This document shows, in pieces, positions 5,260 to 8,725 of a stretch of 8,725 bases of DNA (its first letter is position 1; each line of letters starts with the position of its first letter). The notes below the pieces were generated by a model, which worked only from the letters and a program-made list of their open reading frames with translations, searched no databases and was not told the DNA's origin. The translations under genes were made by a program, and so were the position numbers. This DNA comes from Clostridiales bacterium (lineage in GTDB: Bacteria > Bacillota > Clostridia > Oscillospirales > JAAYXM01), in assembly GCA_012515925.1 (NCBI GenBank), contig JAAYXM010000147.1, forward strand, positions 1-8,725. The letters are read 5' to 3'.

Positions 5260-6201
5260 TTATATACAGTCGTTCAAAACAGCCTTGCACGCCTCGGCGG
5301 ATTTAATAAAAGCTTCAATTTCGGATTCCGTAAGAATCGGGGTCAAAACGTTCTGCGCGCCGTATTTGCCGATAACCGTCGGCAATGAGAGCGCGACGTC
5401 GGATACTCCGAACTGTCCGTCTAAAACCGAGCTTACAACCCTTATCGTGTTGCTGCCGCGCAGTATCGAGTTCGCGAGCATCGCGATACTGATTGAAACT
5501 CCGTAGTACGTAGCGCCCTTGCGCTTGATAATACTCGCGCCGTCGGTTTTAACATGCTCCAGTATTCCCGCCTTGACCTTTTCGTCAAACGTAATATTTG
5601 TCATCCTGCAATAATCGTCGACTTGAATGCCCGCGATATGCGTATTGCTCCACGCCGGAACCTGCGAATCCCCGTGCTCGCCTATGATATAGCCGTGAAT
5701 ATTAATAACATCGACGTGGGTTAAATCCGCAATCGCGCTGCGGAAGCGCACGGTATCAAGCGATGTGCCGCTTCCCAGTACCATGCCTTCAGGCAGCCCC
5801 ATCCACTTCGTAAACATGTACGTCAATATATCGACCGGATTCGAAACCACAAGAATTACGCCGCCGTTGTAATGCTTCATTATCTCGTCGGTAATACTGC
5901 GCGCGATGGCGATATTCTTCTTTGCCAGGTTAAGCCGCGTTTCGCCGGGTTTTCTGTTCGCGCCCGCGGTAATTATAATAAGGTCGGCGTCCTTAACGCA
6001 TTCATAGCCGCCCGAATAGATATCCATATGCCCCAGATACGGAAGCCCGTGCCTGATATCGTCAACCTCGCCCGACGCCTTGTCCGCCGCAACGTCAATC
6101 AAAGCAAGCTCGGAGCAAACCTGACGAAGCGCCAGCGCATATGCCGTTGACGAACCCACGAAACCCGCACCGATAACAGCAACCTTGGATTTTGCATTCA
6201 T
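5260..6201 (-). CDS. ldh: L-lactate dehydrogenase (NAD-dependent LDH/MDH superfamily)
   Basis: This 313-residue cytoplasmic enzyme should reduce pyruvate to L-lactate with NADH, regenerating NAD in fermentation. The Rossmann motif GAGFVGSSTAYAL lies at 11-23 with the NAD-selective D36. The mobile loop AGANRKPGETRLNL (79-92) holds catalytic R89. D149 and R152 form the Asp-His/substrate pair with catalytic H176 in GEHGD, and KGATYYG (228-234) carries the Thr typical of LDH. The length is normal. At the position of the specificity residue (Gln102 in Bacillus LDH) this protein has R83, the residue typical of malate dehydrogenases; the rest of the sequence is LDH-like. GAGGAG at 6213-6218 precedes the ATG by 11 nt. 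The gene lies 87 nt after rplT behind a weak hairpin and ends at a strong terminator. Confidence 0.92.
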   Translation of the reverse strand: MNAKSKVAVIGAGFVGSSTAYALALRQVCSELALIDVAADKASGEVDDIRHGLPYLGHMDIYSGGYECVKDADLIIITAGANRKPGETRLNLAKKNIAIARSITDEIMKHYNGGVILVVSNPVDILTYMFTKWMGLPEGMVLGSGTSLDTVRFRSAIADLTHVDVINIHGYIIGEHGDSQVPAWSNTHIAGIQVDDYCRMTNITFDEKVKAGILEHVKTDGASIIKRKGATYYGVSISIAMLANSILRGSNTIRVVSSVLDGQFGVSDVALSLPTVIGKYGAQNVLTPILTESEIEAFIKSAEACKAVLNDCI

Positions 6202-6253
6202 AGAAAAACAGTCTCCTCAATATTAATTAAAATTCTTAATATTTTATAATAAC

Positions 6254-6279
6254 GGGAACCAAGCTCCCGCCCGGTCCCC
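6254..6279 (-). terminator. Possible weak terminator between rplT and ldh
   Basis: On the minus-strand RNA, GGGGACC (6279-6273) pairs with GGUUCCC (6260-6254) over 7 bp including one G-U, with a 12-nt loop, followed by GUUAUUAUAAAA. An overlapping alternative pairs CGGGA with TCCCG. The tail is U-poor, so partial read-through into ldh is possible. I find no convincing ldh promoter in the gap. Confidence 0.35.
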
Positions 6280-6288
6280 ATTATCATT

Positions 6289-6642
6289 CTAAATATTGGC
6301 TTTAGCCAGTTCAGTCAGAGCAGTAAACGCGGCTTTATCGTTAACAGCCATCTCCGCAAGCACCTTGCGATTCATCGTTACGCCGGCTTTCTTAAGCCCG
6401 CACATAAGTCTTGAATAATTAATGCCGTTCTGCTTCGCGGCGGCGGAAATTCTCGTAATCCAAAGCTTTCTGAAATCACGCTTCTTGAGTCTCCGTCCGA
6501 TATAGGCGTATGTCAATGACTTCATTACCGCCTGATTCGCCATTTTAAAATGCTTTGATTTGGCGCCCCAATAGCCTTTGGCTAATTTCAGGATTTTCTT
6601 TCTTCTCTTGCGCGTCATAACCGCACCTTTAATTCTTGCCAT
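6289..6642 (-). CDS. rplT: 50S ribosomal protein L20
   Basis: The protein has 117 residues, the typical length of L20. It has the extended basic N-terminus (MARIKGAVMTRKRRKKILKL), the invariant GYWGAKSKHFKMANQAVMKS region, and the globular C-terminal domain with FRKLWITRISAAAKQNGINYS and a KAGVTMNRKVLAEMA helix. L20 binds 23S rRNA and is needed early in assembly of the large subunit. In Firmicutes it also represses its own operon by acting on the infC leader. The gene follows rpmI by 31 nt and is the last member of infC-rpmI-rplT. AGTGAGG precedes the start by about 10 nt. Confidence 0.98.
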   Translation of the reverse strand: MARIKGAVMTRKRRKKILKLAKGYWGAKSKHFKMANQAVMKSLTYAYIGRRLKKRDFRKLWITRISAAAKQNGINYSRLMCGLKKAGVTMNRKVLAEMAVNDKAAFTALTELAKANI

Positions 6643-6673
6643 AAAAAAACAGCCTCACTTCCGAAAACAATTA

Positions 6674-6874
6674 TTATTTACCGTACGGTAACAAGCGCTT
6701 AACAGCGGATTCATCGGCGGTCGAAGCATACGCCGCCTGTCTCAAACCCCTTTTAAGCTTCGTGGTCTTTTTATTGAGAATATGACGTCTGTTGGCATGA
6801 TTGCGCTTAACCTTGCCTTTTTTAGTGAGCTTAAACCTCTTTGACGCGCCGCTGTGCGTTTTGATTTTAGGCAT
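6674..6874 (-). CDS. rpmI: 50S ribosomal protein L35
   Basis: The protein has 66 residues, full length for L35. It begins MPKIKTHSGASKRFKLTKKG, the family signature, continues with the highly basic KRNHANRRHILNKKTTKLKRGLR segment, and ends VKRLLPYGK. L35 is a component of the large ribosomal subunit. It sits between infC (35 nt upstream) and rplT (31 nt downstream), the universal order. A GAGAGGAG ribosome binding site precedes the ATG. Confidence 0.98.
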   Translation of the reverse strand: MPKIKTHSGASKRFKLTKKGKVKRNHANRRHILNKKTTKLKRGLRQAAYASTADESAVKRLLPYGK

Positions 6875-6909
6875 TTTAAATATGTCTCCTCTCTTTAAGT
6901 AAAACTATC

Positions 6910-7443
6910 TTATTTAGTGGTGCTTTTGTCAGCCGCTTTCGGCGAAAGGAACATCGACATATGCCGCCCCTCAAGCTTCGGCGGTTTTTCGATATTCGAA
7001 TACTCGGCACAGGTTTCGGCAAATCTCTTAAGCAAATCAAGCCCGATATTAGTATGCGCAAGCTCGCGGCCCTTGAACCGGACAACCGCCTTGACCTTGT
7101 CGCCCGATTTAAGAAAAGTAAGCGCTTTTCTCGCTTTTACGTTGAAATCATGCACATCGATACCGGGAGACATGCGGATTTCCTTGATTTCGATAACGCG
7201 CTGGTTCTTGCGCGCTTCGCGCTCGCGCTTGTCCTGTTCGAATTTGAATTTGCCGTAGTCCATAATCCGGCATACCGGCGGCTTAGCCTGCGGAGCGATT
7301 TTGACTAAGTCCAAATCCTGTTCCTCCGCGATTCTCATCGCTTCGCGGGCAGACATGATTCCGAGCTGTTCGCCCTGCGCGCTGATTAAGCGAATCTCCT
7401 TATCCCGGATTTCTCCGTTGATTTGATGTTCGATTTTGCTAAT
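6910..7443 (-). CDS. infC: Translation initiation factor IF-3, ATT start codon
   Basis: IF-3 binds the 30S subunit, keeps the subunits apart and checks initiator tRNA and start-codon pairing. The protein has 177 residues when read from an ATT codon at 7443-7441. GGAGGTG at 7457-7451 lies 7 nt before it, and the family N-terminus (SKIEHQINGEIRDKEIRLI) starts right there. A TTG further upstream would extend the frame across the leader terminator and is rejected. The IF-3 signature KPPVCRIMDYGKF is at residues 54-66, followed by the Lys/Arg-rich linker, then the C-terminal domain with IKEIRMSPGIDVHDF (86-100). The AUU start is a known trait of infC in E. coli and other bacteria and lets IF-3 limit its own synthesis. 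It is the first gene of the infC-rpmI-rplT operon and lies behind an attenuated leader. Confidence 0.96.
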   Translation of the reverse strand: MSKIEHQINGEIRDKEIRLISAQGEQLGIMSAREAMRIAEEQDLDLVKIAPQAKPPVCRIMDYGKFKFEQDKREREARKNQRVIEIKEIRMSPGIDVHDFNVKARKALTFLKSGDKVKAVVRFKGRELAHTNIGLDLLKRFAETCAEYSNIEKPPKLEGRHMSMFLSPKAADKSTTK

Positions 7444-7580
7444 ACGAAAGCACCTCCAAAATTTAAAAAAGCGCAGACGACATAAATCGCCTGCATACAA
7501 CAACCTCTCGTATGAGAAATGTTGACCTCTTCGCTCTCAAGCTTGAGGTGAGGACGATTATGCCCTACTTGGTTTTCCGT
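7444..7580 (-). promoter_or_regulatory. infC operon leader, likely L20 autoregulatory leader
   Basis: The transcript from the 7587-7615 promoter has a leader of about 137 nt with no ORF of note. It contains pairable segments, for example CCUC and GAGG pieces between 7505 and 7552 that can form competing stems, and a UCUC-AUAC-GAGA hairpin at 7506-7517. It ends in an intrinsic terminator immediately before the infC ribosome binding site. In Bacillus the same operon is controlled by L20 binding to a leader antiterminator, so an equivalent L20 leader is the best reading. The L20-binding fold itself was not confirmed by eye. Confidence 0.7.
7465..7494 (-). terminator. Leader attenuator terminator upstream of infC
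   Basis: On the minus strand GCAGGCGA (7494-7487) pairs with TCGTCTGC (7480-7473) over 8 bp with one G-U pair and a 6-nt loop, followed by GC and six Ts at 7470-7465. It ends 8 nt before the GGAGGTG of infC, so it can only be a conditional terminator. Confidence 0.8.
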
Positions 7581-7586
7581 TTGTTT

Positions 7587-7615
7587 AGTATAGCATTTGC
7601 CGACGCGGATGTCAA
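7587..7615 (-). promoter_or_regulatory. Sigma-A promoter of the infC-rpmI-rplT operon
   Basis: On the minus strand TTGACA (7615-7610), a 17-bp spacer, and TATACT (7592-7587). Transcription should start near 7580. One mismatch in total from consensus, as expected for a translation operon. Confidence 0.88.
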
Positions 7616-7624
7616 GCTTATCAG

Positions 7625-7787
7625 AGGAAATATTATGATTTCCTTTAAATTATGCTGATTGCTTCTCTCCCCCTTCGGGGGAGAGAAGCACAGCGGCAAT
7701 CAGATTTCTCAACTTGAAGGAAATATTATGATTTCCGTAAATTGCAGGTTTAATTGCGGCTTTGCGTTCCTCTCCCCCTTCGTGAGA
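7625..7787. repeat. Tandem degenerate duplication of a hairpin-containing unit
   Basis: The 19-mer AGGAAATATTATGATTTCC occurs exactly at 7625-7643 and 7718-7736; it is itself a small hairpin (GGAAAT/ATTTCC). Each copy is followed by TAAATT and, 22 to 34 nt further on, by the 13-mer CTCTCCCCCTTCG (7665-7677 and 7770-7782) and a GAGAG. Copy 1 is intact; copy 2 has lost most of the right arm (TGAGAG in place of GGGGAGAG). No coding frame is supported here. Confidence 0.75.
7655..7703. repeat. Long perfect hairpin within the repeat
   Basis: GCTTCTCTCCCCC (7661-7673) pairs with GGGGGAGAGAAGC (7677-7689) over 13 bp with a 3-nt TTC loop. An outer stem, CTGATT (7655-7660) with AATCAG (7698-7703), can stack outside it with a one-sided bulge. 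There is no T-run, so it is a repeat or cruciform element rather than a terminator. Confidence 0.8.
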
Positions 7788-7868
7788 GTGATAATACGGA
7801 AGCAACGGAACGGGGCTAAATTATCGGTTTTAATTAAACAATAAATTTAAATATTTTTGAGCAAAGTA

Positions 7869-7897
7869 TTGATTTATTTCGCATAAAGAGGTATGCT
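7869..7897 (+). promoter_or_regulatory. Candidate promoter of the DUF1292 gene
   Basis: TTGATT (7869-7874), 17 bp, TATGCT (7892-7897). A start near 7904 leaves a leader of about 90 nt containing the dyad at 7909-7955. Confidence 0.55.
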
Positions 7898-7908
7898 AAA
7901 GGAAATAC

Positions 7909-7955
7909 TTAATTGATGTGATAACCTTTTCCAAAGACGTATTCATATCAATTAA
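7909..7955 (+). repeat. Inverted repeat in the leader of the DUF1292 gene
   Basis: TTAATTGATGTG (7909-7920) pairs with CATATCAATTAA (7944-7955) over 12 bp with one G-U and a loop of 23 nt. It would fold at the very 5' end of the transcript or could be a DNA operator. There is no T-run. Confidence 0.5.
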
Positions 7956-7993
7956 AATATAAGCCGATATGAACGGCGGATTGGAGTTATTAT

Positions 7994-8287
7994 ATGAACG
8001 AAGGCGCAAATATCGTAGTATTGACCGATGAGGAAGGTAATAATCACGAATTCGAGCATTTGGATACAATCGAGCTTAATTCCCAGGTTTATATGGCGTT
8101 TGTCCCCGCGGGAATTCCGGAAGATTCCGACGAGCCGGCCGAGCTTATCCTGCTGAAGCTTACTAAAGACGAAACCGGCGAGGAAATCCTGGCTACGATT
8201 GACGATGACAAAGAGCTTGAGGAAGTCTACAACGCTTTCATGGAAGAGATATACGAGTTCGAAGAGGACGAAAACGAGGAAGAATAA
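7994..8287 (+). CDS. DUF1292 family acidic protein
   Basis: The protein has 97 residues. It opens with MNEGANIVVLTDEEGNNHEF, then LDTIELNSQVYMAFVP and a LILLKLTKDE strand segment, the usual DUF1292 (YrzB-like) beta-rich core, and ends with a strongly acidic tail from about residue 76. It has no Cys and no membrane segment and is predicted to be cytoplasmic. DUF1292 genes in Firmicutes are commonly found near the yrrK-yrzL (Holliday-junction resolvase) locus; here the gene is alone, with its own promoter and followed by the 6S-like RNA. TTGGAG at 7981-7986 with a 7-nt gap supports ATG 7994. The biochemical function is unknown. Confidence 0.9.
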   Translation: MNEGANIVVLTDEEGNNHEFEHLDTIELNSQVYMAFVPAGIPEDSDEPAELILLKLTKDETGEEILATIDDDKELEEVYNAFMEEIYEFEEDENEEE

Positions 8288-8313
8288 TCCGGCTCTTGTG
8301 GACATGCAAGGCA

Positions 8314-8343
8314 TTGATTTTTCATGTGTCCATGTGTTATAAT
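8314..8343 (+). promoter_or_regulatory. Promoter of the 6S-like RNA
   Basis: TTGATT (8314-8319), 18 bp, and TATAAT (8338-8343) preceded by TG at 8335-8336, an extended -10. Transcription should start near 8350. Confidence 0.8.
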
Positions 8344-8349
8344 ATACTC

Positions 8350-8577
8350 AAAACAAGGCATGGCATGACGGTACTCCCTGCTTTGCTCGTGATGTATCTT
8401 TTTAAACCCACATTAATCATATGGGACTCCGCCTTCCGTTGCAGATGGCAGGCCTCCCGGCGCGTATTTGCGCCGGATGTTGGAAGCAATGACGCACCGG
8501 AGAGGAGACCCACCTGTAACTACGGGCAGGTTATTAAATTGATGCACACGGCATAAGCGGGGGTGTATTATTATAAT
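8350..8577 (+). ncRNA. ssrS: 6S RNA (SsrS-type regulator of RNA polymerase)
   Basis: The region has no convincing protein but folds by eye into one long interrupted rod. The closing stem pairs TACTCCCTGCTT (8372-8383) with AAGCGGGGGTGTA (8555-8567), then CGTG (8388-8391) with CACG (8547-8550) and GTATC (8394-8398) with GATGC (8541-8545). A large central bubble follows, with TTTTTAAACCCAC on the left and ACCCACCTG on the right, both of which resemble Gram-positive 6S RNAs. The distal stem pairs CTCCG (8427-8431) with CGGAG (8498-8502) and GTTGC with GCAAT, topped by a perfect 7-bp hairpin at 8457-8476. This layout mimics an open promoter and binds sigma-A RNA polymerase in stationary phase. 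The exact ends are uncertain; the 3' end may be processed from a longer transcript ending at the terminator at 8630-8659. An SRP RNA was considered, but its conserved tip is missing. Confidence 0.82.
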
Positions 8578-8629
8578 ATGCATTTTAGTCTCGCGGCTTG
8601 CTTTTTTACATGTTACAGTATTGTTAAAA

Positions 8630-8659
8630 CTCCCGTATCACGATTACGGGAGCTTTTTT
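8630..8659 (+). terminator. Intrinsic terminator downstream of the 6S-like RNA
   Basis: CTCCCGTA (8630-8637) and TACGGGAG (8645-8652) form a perfect 8-bp stem with a 7-nt loop, followed by C and six Ts. It is the first clear terminator after the RNA. Beyond it, positions 8660-8725 hold AT-rich sequence with no feature I can support. Confidence 0.85.
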
Positions 8660-8725
8660 ATTCATATTATGATTATATGTTTCTCTCCCGGTGGAAGTTA
8701 ATTGACTTTTTTCCAAACTTTTTCT

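Noticed and set aside
7444..7503. Extension of IF-3 to an upstream TTG at 7503
   Set aside because: It would translate through the leader terminator and ribosome binding site and adds 20 residues unlike the IF-3 N-terminus. The ATT at 7443 is correctly spaced from GGAGGTG.
7655..7703. Hairpin as an intrinsic terminator
   Set aside because: No T-run follows on either strand and no gene ends nearby; both flanking transcripts start here and point away from it.
7659..7844. 61-residue ORF on the plus strand
   Set aside because: It lies across the hairpin repeat region, has no supported start, and is composed of repeat-derived sequence.
8296..8556. 86-residue ORF on the plus strand
   Set aside because: It has no ribosome binding site, overlaps the promoter and body of the structured RNA, and its peptide has no recognisable features.
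8350..8577. Signal recognition particle RNA or a riboswitch
   Set aside because: The conserved SRP tip (GGAA-type loop with AGCAG) is absent, and no known riboswitch core is recognised. The rod with a central bubble fits 6S RNA better.

Overview
The window reads as a low- to mid-GC Gram-positive chromosome, most likely an uncultured member of the Clostridia. The evidence is the gene families (PadR plus DUF1700, DUF1292, a Gram-positive 6S-like RNA, an infC-rpmI-rplT operon behind an attenuated leader), strong purine-rich ribosome binding sites, and several near-consensus sigma-A promoters. I see no phage, transposase, CRISPR or tRNA signal. It looks like core and near-core genome with one metal-resistance module.

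Layout. Positions 1-893 hold the end of a PadR-type regulator overlapping a DUF1700 (HAAS) membrane protein. Positions 894-1361 hold yjbQ behind an extended -10 promoter. Positions 1362-2163 hold a long inverted repeat, then a strongly promoted Cys-rich protein that I can describe but not assign a function, closed by an intrinsic terminator. Positions 2232-4663 are a heavy-metal module: a consensus promoter with an operator-like dyad, an ArsR/SmtB/CadC-type sensor, and a P1B-type Zn/Cd/Pb efflux ATPase. A GlsB/YeaQ-type small membrane protein follows at 4716-4973 and may be read through from the module.

From 4983 to 7615 the genes lie on the minus strand. In transcription order (right to left) they are: a consensus promoter, an attenuated leader of about 137 nt, infC with an ATT start codon, rpmI, rplT, then L-lactate dehydrogenase with a strong terminator, then a 48-residue ORF that converges on the GlsB-type gene across a shared hairpin.

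Positions 7616-7993 are gene-free and carry a tandem pair of related hairpin/direct-repeat units, followed by the promoter and leader dyad of a DUF1292 gene (7994-8287). The window closes with a structured RNA, best read as 6S RNA (8350 to about 8577), and an intrinsic terminator at 8630-8659. Positions 8660-8725 show nothing I can assign.

How the parts work together. The metal module is self-contained: a repressor with both a cysteine site and a His/Asp/Glu site controls an exporter whose N-terminal metal-binding domain is reduced to a short Cys-rich tail. The infC operon carries two layers of feedback typical of translation-factor operons: leader attenuation and a non-canonical start codon. 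The points most worth checking are the Cys-rich protein at 1624-2115, the 48-residue ORF at 5014-5160, the tandem hairpin repeat at 7625-7787, and the Arg at the substrate-specificity position of the lactate dehydrogenase.
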